Source: JAMLHH01 sp037189845
Lineage (GTDB): Bacteria; Bacteroidota; Bacteroidia; Chitinophagales; JADIYW01
Assembly (NCBI GenBank): GCA_037189845.1
Contig: JBBCIS010000001.1
Location: forward strand, 372,001 to 436,000
DNA: 64,000 nucleotides
Direction: 5' to 3'
Part shown: in pieces, positions 5,570-13,869 of the stretch
Layout: every line of letters begins with the position of its first letter
How positions within the stretch are numbered: position 1 is the stretch's first letter
Translations under genes and position numbers: made by a program
The notes under the pieces: generated by a model
The model's database searches: none
Seen by the model: the letters and a program-made list of their open reading frames with translations, nothing else
What the model was told of the DNA's origin: nothing

Positions 5570-7519
5570 TTAATCGTTGGGAATTGCTCCTTCCGCATGA
5601 TGTTCAATTTCTGAAGGTCGTATTCCTATTAAATCTTCAAGGTCGGATTTGAACAGAATTTCTTTTTTGAGCAAAGCCTGAGCGATGATTTCCAGCTGCT
5701 CTCTTTTTTCGTTCAGCAATACCTTGGTTCTTTCATAAGCAACTTGTACTATATTTCTCACTTCTTCATCAATCTCCCGTGCAGTAGCTTCTGAATATGG
5801 CTTGGTAAATGCATTTTCATTGGCAGGATCGTAGAATGAAAGATTTCCGATTTTTTCATTCATACCGTATACCGTCACCATCCCATAAGCCATGTTTGTG
5901 ATGCGCTGTAAGTCGTTTTGTGCTCCGGTAGAGATCTTATTAAAGACAATATCTTCTGCAACTCTGCCTCCAAGCGTCATACACATCATATCGTACAGCT
6001 GCTCTGTACGGTACAGGTATTGCTCTTTCGGCAGATATTGGGCGTATCCTAAAGCAGCTTCTCCTCTAGGGATGATCGTCACTTTCAGCAATGGATCAGC
6101 ATGTTCCAGATACCAGCCGCAGATAGCGTGTCCGGCTTCGTGGTATGCGATGATTTCTTTTTCCTGAGGAGAGATGATTTTATTTTTCTTCTCCAGACCG
6201 CCGATCACTCTGTCGATAGCGTTATTGAAGTCATCTATCTGCACCAAAGATTTATTTTTTCTCGCAGCAATTAAAGCTGCCTCATTACATACGTTAGCAA
6301 TATCAGCTCCTGCAAATCCCGGTGTAAGAGAAGCCAGCTTTTCAGGCCTTACTTCCGGGTCAAGCTTTAATTTTTTCAGGTGAACTTTAAAGATTTGCTC
6401 TCTTCCTTTCTGATCAGGCTTGTCGATAGAGATCTGCCTGTCGAATCTTCCCGGTCTCAGCAATGCAGGGTCGAGTACATCCGGTCTGTTGGTAGCTGCA
6501 AGTATAATGATGCCTGTGTCACCACCGAAACCGTCCATTTCTACTAGCATCTGGTTGAGCGTGTTTTCACGTTCGTCATTGCTTTGGAGCATGTTTTTAC
6601 CTCTGGCACGACCGATAGCATCTATCTCGTCAATAAATATGATACAAGGTGCTTTTTCACGTGCCTGCTTGAATAAATCTCTTACTCTTGATGCACCAAC
6701 CCCTACGAACATTTCTACGAAGTCAGAACCTGATAATGAGAAGAATGGTACCTTTGCTTCACCTGCTACAGCTTTTGCAAGTAAGGTTTTACCTGTCCCC
6801 GGAGAACCTACGAGTAACATCCCTTTAGGAATACTACCTCCCAGATTTGTATATTTTTGAGGATTTTTGAGGAAATCTACGACTTCTTTTACTTCTTCTT
6901 TGGCTTCATCCAAACCAGCAACATCATCAAAAGTAATGCTCACCTGAGTAGAATCTTTATCGTAAAGCGATGCTTTGGATTTACCGATATTAAAGATTTG
7001 TCCGCCCGGACCGCCCATGTTATTACCTACCCGGCGCATCATGAACATCCATAATGCCACCAACAGCAGTATAGGCAAGACCCATGAAAGGATAATACCC
7101 AGCATGTTTTCTCTTTTGACATATTCTACATTAATGCTTTTGTCAGCTGGCAGCGTTTCCAGTTTTTTATCTACCTGTTCCTGAAAATAATCTTTGGAAG
7201 GAATCGTAAATGTGTAATGAGGGCCGGAATTATTCATGCCCATTTTAGATTTTCCTACCTTTTCATATTTCTTGTTTTCAAGCGCTTTTTCTGTTAAATA
7301 GACTTCTACATTGTCTTCATTGACAACTACAACTCTTTTAATATCACCGCTGGGTAATAGCTCGTTTAAAAATTTACTGGTTGAGATTTTATTGGTGCTG
7401 TTGTTCATTGAGAACATCTGCGATCCAAGAATCAGGACAATCACAATGGCGTAAATCCAATAAAAATTGAATTTACTCTTCTTTGGAGATTTGTTGTTTT
7501 TATCAGGTAGTCCTTCCAT
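5570..7519 (-). CDS. ftsH: ATP-dependent zinc metalloprotease FtsH
   Basis: A 649-residue membrane AAA+ protease of normal length. The first membrane segment is at about 20-36, a periplasmic domain runs to about 138, and the second segment is at about 140-161. The AAA domain has Walker A GSPGTGKT (238-245; the usual GPPGTGKT has Pro in place of Ser), Walker B IIFIDEID (293-300), and the second region of homology ATNRPDVLDPALLRPGRFD. The zinc site HEAGH is at 460-464. It degrades unfolded and regulatory membrane and cytosolic proteins. It lies 20 bases after rsfS on the same strand, so the two are probably co-transcribed, and it ends at a clear terminator. Confidence 0.97.
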   Translation of the reverse strand: MEGLPDKNNKSPKKSKFNFYWIYAIVIVLILGSQMFSMNNSTNKISTSKFLNELLPSGDIKRVVVVNEDNVEVYLTEKALENKKYEKVGKSKMGMNNSGPHYTFTIPSKDYFQEQVDKKLETLPADKSINVEYVKRENMLGIILSWVLPILLLVALWMFMMRRVGNNMGGPGGQIFNIGKSKASLYDKDSTQVSITFDDVAGLDEAKEEVKEVVDFLKNPQKYTNLGGSIPKGMLLVGSPGTGKTLLAKAVAGEAKVPFFSLSGSDFVEMFVGVGASRVRDLFKQAREKAPCIIFIDEIDAIGRARGKNMLQSNDERENTLNQMLVEMDGFGGDTGIIILAATNRPDVLDPALLRPGRFDRQISIDKPDQKGREQIFKVHLKKLKLDPEVRPEKLASLTPGFAGADIANVCNEAALIAARKNKSLVQIDDFNNAIDRVIGGLEKKNKIISPQEKEIIAYHEAGHAICGWYLEHADPLLKVTIIPRGEAALGYAQYLPKEQYLYRTEQLYDMMCMTLGGRVAEDIVFNKISTGAQNDLQRITNMAYGMVTVYGMNEKIGNLSFYDPANENAFTKPYSEATAREIDEEVRNIVQVAYERTKVLLNEKREQLEIIAQALLKKEILFKSDLEDLIGIRPSEIEHHAEGAIPND

Positions 7520-7539
7520 TTATACTTAAAGATTCGTTA

Positions 7540-7923
7540 TTAAAGATTTTCATATATTTTGATAGTTGCATCGTTCCATAGATCTTCCAGCTGGTAATGT
7601 TCTCTGGCTTCGGTTTGAAAAACATGTACTACAATGTCTCCCGTATCTGCCAATGCCCATTGTCCGTTACTTCTACCTTCTATATGTACGTTATTTAATC
7701 CAACAATATTTATTAATTCATGTTCAACATTATCTACAATTGCTCTGACTTGTGTTGTAGAATCTGCATGACAAATTATGAAATAATCTGCAACTGCCTC
7801 AGGAATGTTGGTAAGATTTAAGCTAATAATATCCTTTCCCTTTTTATCCTGAATGAAACCTACTATCAGCTCAGCAATTGCATCTGTATTGAGTGGTTTT
7901 ATGATTGATTTTATTACAGTCAA
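7540..7923 (-). CDS. rsfS: ribosome silencing factor RsfS
   Basis: A 127-residue protein of the RsfS/YbeB/Iojap family. Family hallmarks are KGKDIISLNL, ADYFIICHADSTTQVRAI, the EGRSNGQWALADTGDIVVHVF block and the REHYQLEDLWNDA C-terminus. RsfS binds ribosomal protein L14 and stops subunit joining during starvation. It is transcribed towards ftsH and diverges from birA, with 52 bases between the two starts. Confidence 0.96.
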   Translation of the reverse strand: MTVIKSIIKPLNTDAIAELIVGFIQDKKGKDIISLNLTNIPEAVADYFIICHADSTTQVRAIVDNVEHELINIVGLNNVHIEGRSNGQWALADTGDIVVHVFQTEAREHYQLEDLWNDATIKIYENL

Positions 7924-7975
7924 ATTTTTCGTTTAAAGTTGCTAAATATATAATTTCACAAAAAGCAAAATAAAA

Positions 7976-8737
7976 TTGGATTCTACCTCATTTAACACAT
8001 TATTTACGGGAAAGTTCCTTATAAATCTAAGTGAAATTGATTCTACAAACAATTTTATGAAAAACTGGATGTCAAATAATGCGCCAATAGAAGGAACTGT
8101 CATATTGGCTGAAAGCCAAACAGCCGGTAGGGGACAAGCCGGTACTTCTTGGCAGAGCAAGCCCGGAGATAATATCACAATGTCACTTTTGTATCAGCCT
8201 AAGTTTATTCCGGCACGTGATCAGTTTGTTTTAAGCGCGATGGTTGCTTTGTCTGTTTTTGAGCTGATCAGTGAATTTTTACCTCAGAGCCGGATAGAGG
8301 TGAAGTGGCCCAACGATATCATGGCGGACAGGCAGAAAATCTGTGGTATTCTGATCGAAAACAGCATTCAGGGGAGCAGTCTGCAGAATAGTATTATTGG
8401 TATCGGTCTGAATGTTTTACAGGAAGATTTTGGAGAATTGTCTACAGCCACGTCTATGTATCTGAAAGGTTTTACAGGAAAAAAGGAGCAGATCTTAACA
8501 AGAATGCTTGAATTGCTGGAAAAAAACTACTTGTTGCTGAAAGCGGGAAAAGGCAATCAGCTTTTAGAAGAATATCATCAGGTACTATTGGGAAAAGATG
8601 AAATATTAAAATTTTCTGACCATCAGACCGAGTTTTATGGCGTGATTCAGGGAGTAGAGGACGATGGACGTCTGGCGATTTCTTCAGGAGACGGAGTACG
8701 GCATTTTTATCATAAAGAAGTCGTATTTCTGATCTAG
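7976..8737 (+). CDS. birA: biotin--[acetyl-CoA-carboxylase] ligase
   Basis: A 253-residue monofunctional BirA: it lacks the N-terminal DNA-binding domain, so it should ligate biotin without acting as a repressor. The biotinyl-AMP loop is GRGQAGTSWQ (51-60), followed by DNITMSLLY, the VKWPNDI motif with the active-site Lys, and GILIEN. A small C-terminal domain follows. The start is a TTG at 7976; no ATG lies near the conserved start, and the first possible one (residue 28) would remove the conserved IDSTN motif. It is divergent from rsfS. Confidence 0.95.
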   Translation: MDSTSFNTLFTGKFLINLSEIDSTNNFMKNWMSNNAPIEGTVILAESQTAGRGQAGTSWQSKPGDNITMSLLYQPKFIPARDQFVLSAMVALSVFELISEFLPQSRIEVKWPNDIMADRQKICGILIENSIQGSSLQNSIIGIGLNVLQEDFGELSTATSMYLKGFTGKKEQILTRMLELLEKNYLLLKAGKGNQLLEEYHQVLLGKDEILKFSDHQTEFYGVIQGVEDDGRLAISSGDGVRHFYHKEVVFLI

Positions 8738-8742
8738 TGTTA

Positions 8743-9657
8743 TTATTTTGGTTGGATTTCAATGATTCTTGTATCTCTTTTGTATTGGGTCAGAGAGGTA
8801 TTGATTTTTGAATTAACGCTCATCAACGGCCAGCCGCTGTTATGTATCTGATTGACCAGAGTGGTGATTTGCTGTAAATGAGACAAATCATAGTTGTCAA
8901 TTTCCTGTTGGGATTCCGGCGGGAATACTTTTCTGAGATATTGCTTGGCTGCCTGATCAATTACCTGTGGCTCTATAGCTTGTACACTCACAAGCGTATA
9001 AGTGTCTTTCCCCAATTCATTGATATAGGAAATGAACTTCGCATCAGTAAGGGATGCATCAAAATTATTGGGAATTTTCACATCCAGCGCTATTGTGTCC
9101 TGGCTGGAATATTTTATTCCGTAAAAATTGTGGATCTGTAAAATATCCTGAATCGTATTACGGGTAAATGCTTCTTTTGTACCCAATATATTCTGAATGG
9201 TAGTTTCAAAGAACTGCTGCTCGTCAGGTGTCAGCTTGCTTTTGACTTCCTTGGTATATTGTTCCAGCTTTTCCTTGATAGCAGGATAATTGAGTACATC
9301 TCTGTATTCTCCCAGCTCATTCGTGCTGTAAACGATGGTCAGGTTATTATTGAATTCAGATAACGCTTTTAAAACAGGAATGGGCGTTTGAAAATGATAC
9401 TGATTGATTTTCCATTCCAGCGTATAACTTTTATCATCAGCATCCAGAACTGTCAGAGCTGCTAAATAATGGATGGTCTCATTGGATAAAGTATCGCTTC
9501 CTTTCATTTTTAAGGTATTATAAGTGACTTTGTAATTTTGGACGTCACCTTTTTGACCATAAAATATTGCCTGAACAGATTGACCTGTACTGTCGATCTG
9601 TGCCTGAGCTAATGAAAGAAAGAAGACTGTAGTGAGTATTGTAATAAAATGTTTCAT
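8743..9657 (-). CDS. conserved secreted protein of unknown function
   Basis: A 304-residue protein with a signal peptide (residues 1-19, ending LAQAQ). The mature part is mixed alpha/beta with no motif I recognise; it contains a region rich in Gln and Glu (about 125-155) and no Cys. It runs convergent with birA, 5 bases apart, and opposite to the DtxR/MntR regulator on the other side, so it is a single-gene unit. Probably periplasmic or outer-membrane associated. No function can be given. Confidence 0.75.
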   Translation of the reverse strand: MKHFITILTTVFFLSLAQAQIDSTGQSVQAIFYGQKGDVQNYKVTYNTLKMKGSDTLSNETIHYLAALTVLDADDKSYTLEWKINQYHFQTPIPVLKALSEFNNNLTIVYSTNELGEYRDVLNYPAIKEKLEQYTKEVKSKLTPDEQQFFETTIQNILGTKEAFTRNTIQDILQIHNFYGIKYSSQDTIALDVKIPNNFDASLTDAKFISYINELGKDTYTLVSVQAIEPQVIDQAAKQYLRKVFPPESQQEIDNYDLSHLQQITTLVNQIHNSGWPLMSVNSKINTSLTQYKRDTRIIEIQPK

Positions 9658-9762
9658 GATTTTGTGCGTGTATGAGTGTTTTTGAGGAAAGCGAATATAT
9701 AGCTAATATGTAAGAATGTCGATGAATTAACTAACTTCGTTTGGAATCAAATCGTCTTCGTA

Positions 9763-10419
9763 ATGCCAACGAATACAGTAGAAAATTATCTGAAAGCAAT
9801 TTATCATCTTTCCAATGAATCCAATGCTAAGGTGCAAACCAATCATCTGGCCAATCATCTGGATGTAAAATCTTCTACTGTTACTGATATGATCAAAAAG
9901 CTGGAAGCGTCAGGATGGGTAACTTATGAGCCTTATCGCGGAGTGAGCCTCACTGAATCGGGCAGAAAGGAAGCTGTGAATGTGATCCGTAAGCACAGGC
10001 TGTGGGAAGTTTTTCTGGTAGAGAAGCTTAAATTCAGCTGGAGTGATGTACATCCGGTAGCCGAGCAGCTGGAACATGTAAATTCGCCTGAGCTGATTGA
10101 CCAGCTGGATGCTTTTCTGGGATATCCTAAATGGGACCCGCACGGTGATCCTATTCCGGATAAAAACGGAGTCATCATCCAAAGAGATTATGTAAAGCTT
10201 TCTGAAGCCGGCAAAGGCAAAGAAGTGGTAATGCTGGGAGTTTCGGAGGATAATAAAAGCTTATTGGAATATCTTGAATTTTTACATTTGAAATTAGGTG
10301 TAAAAATAAAAGTGCTGGATGTAATGGAATTCGATGGTACGATGACCATTCAGATTGATGACCAGAAAGTACAGATTTCACCTAAAGCTGCCGGTAAAGT
10401 TTTGGTGGCACATCAATAG
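9763..10419 (+). CDS. DtxR/MntR-family metal-dependent repressor
   Basis: A 218-residue regulator. The N-terminal winged helix (about 5-65) contains VKSSTVTDMIKKLEASGWV and YRGVSLTESGRKEA. The dimerisation domain (about 70-140) has the metal-ligand pattern RKHRLWEVFL...HPVAEQLEHV. The C-terminal part after about 150 resembles the FeoA/SH3-like domain of iron-type members. It senses Mn(II) or Fe(II) and represses uptake genes. No transporter is adjacent in this window, so its targets are elsewhere. The start ATG is the first in frame. Confidence 0.9.
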   Translation: MPTNTVENYLKAIYHLSNESNAKVQTNHLANHLDVKSSTVTDMIKKLEASGWVTYEPYRGVSLTESGRKEAVNVIRKHRLWEVFLVEKLKFSWSDVHPVAEQLEHVNSPELIDQLDAFLGYPKWDPHGDPIPDKNGVIIQRDYVKLSEAGKGKEVVMLGVSEDNKSLLEYLEFLHLKLGVKIKVLDVMEFDGTMTIQIDDQKVQISPKAAGKVLVAHQ

Positions 10420-10465
10420 GCTTTTGTCTCAAAGTCGATTGGCTTAACTTCTCAATAGCTGGTAC

Positions 10466-11011
10466 TCAATATTCAATACCTGTTGCTAATTCCTCCCGGA
10501 TAATATTGAGTTCTGTCGCAGCTTGAAAAATAGTTTCTTTGAATACATCCAGAGAAATCTGATGTCCGTTTGAGGGATGTTCGATAATGTGAACCTGGTC
10601 AATAATATTCTGCTGGTGCAGCCATCGTCTGGTAGACAGAGGATCTACAGTAGTATCCTGCATGCCGAGAAAAATCACCTGCTTATGATTTGTGATCTCA
10701 ATTTTTTCAGAAACAAGTCCCGGATCTATTCTTCTGAATGCTAATGCAGGATTGAAAAGTAAAGCAGGGATCTGAAGATATTGACTGAGCCAGAAAGCAG
10801 AATATCCGCCTAATGAGCTTCCGATGAGCCAGTCGGCTTTGAATTCCGTGGCCAGCTGCTTTAATCTGCTGAATGTACCTGTCGCCTCTTTGTAATGGAT
10901 CTGAGGAGCTATGACGGCGCATCCCAGATCAGCAATTGCAGAGGTCTTTGATGCTATCGGGCTACTTTCAAATCCATGAATGTAGAGTACACATGGTTTA
11001 CCTTGGTACAT
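10466..11011 (-). CDS. YqiA-like alpha/beta-hydrolase esterase
   Basis: A 181-residue short alpha/beta-hydrolase of the YqiA/UPF0227 type. It opens with VLYIHGFESSP, has the nucleophile elbow GSSLGG (Ser66), the acid in GMQDTTVDP (Asp119) and the His in NGHQI (His150), so the triad is complete. Substrate unknown; likely a cytosolic esterase. It lies 5 bases after the SDR-like gene and appears to be third in a minus-strand operon with that gene and the acyltransferase. Confidence 0.88.
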   Translation of the reverse strand: MYQGKPCVLYIHGFESSPIASKTSAIADLGCAVIAPQIHYKEATGTFSRLKQLATEFKADWLIGSSLGGYSAFWLSQYLQIPALLFNPALAFRRIDPGLVSEKIEITNHKQVIFLGMQDTTVDPLSTRRWLHQQNIIDQVHIIEHPSNGHQISLDVFKETIFQAATELNIIREELATGIEY

Positions 11012-11016
11012 ACCTT

Positions 11017-11952
11017 TTACTTGATTCCTTTGTAATAATTAAAAATGTCTTCCAGCGATTTCCTGGGTTGAAAATTAAATGTTTTAGCAAAAAGGCTTCC
11101 GTCGAGAATGACCGGATATTTATAGTAATTCAATAAAAACGGAGGTAAAGTGTCCCATTTTAGAAATTTGCTGATGGATTCAGTCAGGCCGGCAGGGACT
11201 GATGGTATCTGAATCATCTGGCAGTCTGATTTTTTTACAGCATCCTGGAAACCGATGTAATCAGCCGGAGCTACATTGTACAATCCCGGCACATTTTTCT
11301 CAAATGCAGTACAGATCGCATCTCTCATATCATCAATATGGATGAATTGCATCAGCGGCGAAAATCCCCATAGCACGGGAGCTGCTTTGGATGCGAGCAA
11401 TTTGGAAAAAGTATTTCTTACACCTGGTCCGGCAATATTGCAAGGTCTTAAAATGGTAATGTTCAGCTCAGGATGTTTGTACAAATAGATATTTGCAAGA
11501 TTATCCAGCTCTACTGTGTCTACCATATCCATGGTCAGGTCAGCGGCTTTTATCGGAGTTTTTTCATCCAGTAAGGATGGATTATAAGGACTTGCTCCGT
11601 ATACGAAATAAGTAGAGAGTACTAAAACGCGTGGAACTTTGTATTTTTTACAAAGATCAAACATTTTCTGAGTACCTACCACATTGGCATTGTATCTGGT
11701 AAATCTGTTGGATTCACTGGCAGTAATTCTTCCTAAATGAATGATCCCGTCGATTTCATGCTCTCTGAAGATATCTTCAAAGATTCTTTTGTTGAAATCC
11801 ACCTTGTAGCTTTCTACAGGAATCCCTAAATCGACTTTAGTACGAAAGTCAACAGCGATCACTTTATAATCTCTTTTGAGGCGATCAATTACTTTTTTGG
11901 CTAGGGCACCGGCAGCACCTGTTACCATTATCTGTTTTTTCTTAGGTTCCAT
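11017..11952 (-). CDS. NAD-dependent epimerase/dehydratase-like (extended SDR) protein
   Basis: A 311-residue extended SDR. The Rossmann motif TGAAGALA is at 11-18, followed by the VIAVDFR and ILRPCNIAGPG segments typical of sugar epimerase-like SDRs. The catalytic YxxxK is not found where expected; the corresponding region reads MVDTVELDNLA, so it may bind nucleotide without classical catalysis. It is coupled to an acyltransferase gene 5 bases upstream. This recalls the mycobacterial galE2/Rv0502 pair, which suggests a lipid-related job. Function is inferred only. Confidence 0.85.
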   Translation of the reverse strand: MEPKKKQIMVTGAAGALAKKVIDRLKRDYKVIAVDFRTKVDLGIPVESYKVDFNKRIFEDIFREHEIDGIIHLGRITASESNRFTRYNANVVGTQKMFDLCKKYKVPRVLVLSTYFVYGASPYNPSLLDEKTPIKAADLTMDMVDTVELDNLANIYLYKHPELNITILRPCNIAGPGVRNTFSKLLASKAAPVLWGFSPLMQFIHIDDMRDAICTAFEKNVPGLYNVAPADYIGFQDAVKKSDCQMIQIPSVPAGLTESISKFLKWDTLPPFLLNYYKYPVILDGSLFAKTFNFQPRKSLEDIFNYYKGIK

Positions 11953-11957
11953 TAGTG

Positions 11958-12779
11958 TTAAAATAGAGATTTACGTTTGGATAAACCAGTATCTATGAGT
12001 TTTTTAATCTCACTCTTGACAATATTTACCCTTGCTTTGACTTCATATTCATTTTGTATATCATTTTCAAACATCAAAGGCTTGCCAAAATGGATATATA
12101 CTTTGGTGGGTAGAATGGCGGGGATGACGAGTGGTGCATAAGGAATGCCTAATGCTTTTGCCAGAGGTTTGATATCAGCAAATGAAATAACGGATTCCTC
12201 ACATCCGACTATGCCTACCGGAATAATAGGTGTTTCGTGCTTCATGGCTAAGTGCATAAATCCGTTACCGAATCTTTGCAGCTTATATCTATCTTTGAAG
12301 AGCTTTCCGGAGCCTCTGACACCTTCCGGGAAAACTATAATGGCTTCATCCTTTTCAAGTAGTTTTTCACAATTGTATGGGTCTCCTATGATAGAGCCGA
12401 TGCTTCCGAGCCAGTTCCCTACGAACGGCAGGGTAGGGAAAAATCTTTCTACCATCGCTTTGGGTACTCTTGGTCCTTCAGGATTAGTGAGCATGGCATA
12501 GCCGGTAAGAATTCCATCCAGAGGAAGCTGTCCGCTATGATTGGGAATGACTAAAACCCGTCCTTCTTTGGGAATGTTTTCAAGACCAAATGCTTCTACT
12601 CTGAAATACTTTTCGTACAACAGCTTGGCAAAGCCGATCGTATTTCTGACCCCGTTGATATTAAATCCCCACGGATCATAGCCGGATGAGCCAATATTGT
12701 TAGGAAAAAGGCTGATGTATTTTTCTAATTCTTCAGTTTCCAGTAAGCTTTGGATGAAATTGGTTTTCTTTTTAGTCAT
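11958..12779 (-). CDS. PlsC-like lysophospholipid acyltransferase
   Basis: A 273-residue acyltransferase. The catalytic His/Asp motif is NHSGQLPLDG (His81 to Asp88, spacing HX6D rather than the usual HX4D), and the phosphate-binding FPEGVRGSGK is at 150-159. A VPKAMVERFF segment and PIIPVGIVG follow as in the family. The longer H-to-D spacing marks a subfamily distinct from classic PlsC. It acts at the inner membrane on acyl-acceptor lipids of unknown identity. First gene of the three-gene minus-strand operon. Confidence 0.88.
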   Translation of the reverse strand: MTKKKTNFIQSLLETEELEKYISLFPNNIGSSGYDPWGFNINGVRNTIGFAKLLYEKYFRVEAFGLENIPKEGRVLVIPNHSGQLPLDGILTGYAMLTNPEGPRVPKAMVERFFPTLPFVGNWLGSIGSIIGDPYNCEKLLEKDEAIIVFPEGVRGSGKLFKDRYKLQRFGNGFMHLAMKHETPIIPVGIVGCEESVISFADIKPLAKALGIPYAPLVIPAILPTKVYIHFGKPLMFENDIQNEYEVKARVNIVKSEIKKLIDTGLSKRKSLF

Positions 12780-12877
12780 AGATCATGGTGTAGAATAAAA
12801 TTAACTAAAAAAATAATGAATAAAGCGCAACTGTCAGACAGATAACAACAAATTAATTTTTGTATTTTTAAATATTC

Positions 12878-13801
12878 ATGTTGTATTGCGTTTTCGATAA
12901 GAAAAGATTTGTATGTTGCTTTTTTATAATGAATCTGGTACTCGCATCCTGTAGCAGAAATCACGATTTTATCCGTCAGGATGTATCAATAGTTAACCAA
13001 GCTGAGCCTGGCGACACTCTGAAATGCAATGGTTTCAGTGAATTGTGCGATAAAAGACTGGATGAGATTGCAATACTGATGACTCATAATTCATTTAACA
13101 GCAAAGCATATAAACTGAAATTTCCCAATCAATCCTATTCCATATACCGGCAGCTGACAGATGGGGTGAGGGGATTGATGCTGGATGTTTATCCGACTAA
13201 AAAAGGACTGATGCTGTATCATGGTTATTCATTTCTGGGTAAGCGACCATTAGCCTCCGTTTTAAAAGAGATCCGGAAATTCCTGAAAGAACAGCCTCAT
13301 GAAGTGATTGTCATTATTTTTGAAGATTACTGCTCTCATCAGGAAATTATTGCCGATTTCAGGTCTGCTGGTCTGGAAGAAATGATTTATAATCATCAGG
13401 GCGCCTGGCCGGTATTGGCAGAAATGATAGAGCAAAATAAGAGAATTGTATTATTTACAGAGGAAAGTAGTGAAGAGAAAACGCCCGGTTTACATAATGC
13501 ATGGCAATATATCTTTGATACCAGATACACTTTTTCCAATATAGCCTCTATGAATTGTGCAGCAAACAGAGGCTGCCAGGGTGATCAGACTTTTTACTTA
13601 TTTAATCACTGGATCACCAATAAGCTTGGGTTGGGGCAAAAATCAAAAGCAGCAGAAGTAAATAGTCGTAAAGTATTGTCAGACAGGTTATTGCAAAGCT
13701 ATCAGGAGCATCACAGGAATATTAATTTTTTAGGAGTAGATTTTTATCATATCGGAGATGCATTACAGATTGTAGATAGTATAAATGGGGTTTTAAGGTG
13801 A
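12878..13801 (+). CDS. PI-PLC X-domain lipoprotein
   Basis: A 307-residue protein with a leader ending LVLASC (lipobox Cys25); a later ATG would leave too short a leader. The phosphatidylinositol-specific phospholipase C X domain is recognisable: THNSFN with catalytic His70, GVRGLMLDVY with a conserved Arg and Asp103, and LYHGY with the second His115, followed by the EVIVIIFEDY strand. It probably hydrolyses phosphoinositide-like or GPI-like substrates at the cell surface. It diverges from the acyltransferase operon and precedes the CotH gene. Confidence 0.88.
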   Translation: MLYCVFDKKRFVCCFFIMNLVLASCSRNHDFIRQDVSIVNQAEPGDTLKCNGFSELCDKRLDEIAILMTHNSFNSKAYKLKFPNQSYSIYRQLTDGVRGLMLDVYPTKKGLMLYHGYSFLGKRPLASVLKEIRKFLKEQPHEVIVIIFEDYCSHQEIIADFRSAGLEEMIYNHQGAWPVLAEMIEQNKRIVLFTEESSEEKTPGLHNAWQYIFDTRYTFSNIASMNCAANRGCQGDQTFYLFNHWITNKLGLGQKSKAAEVNSRKVLSDRLLQSYQEHHRNINFLGVDFYHIGDALQIVDSINGVLR

Positions 13802-13869
13802 AATTTGCGCGGTTTCAGGTCATTCTAAAGTACTTAATAAGTTAATTTTTTTGAGGTTAGCCCAAAAAA

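Noticed and set aside
5570..7519. FtsH Walker A Ser for Pro as a functional defect
   Set aside because: The residue lies outside the core GxxGxGKT positions, so activity should be kept.
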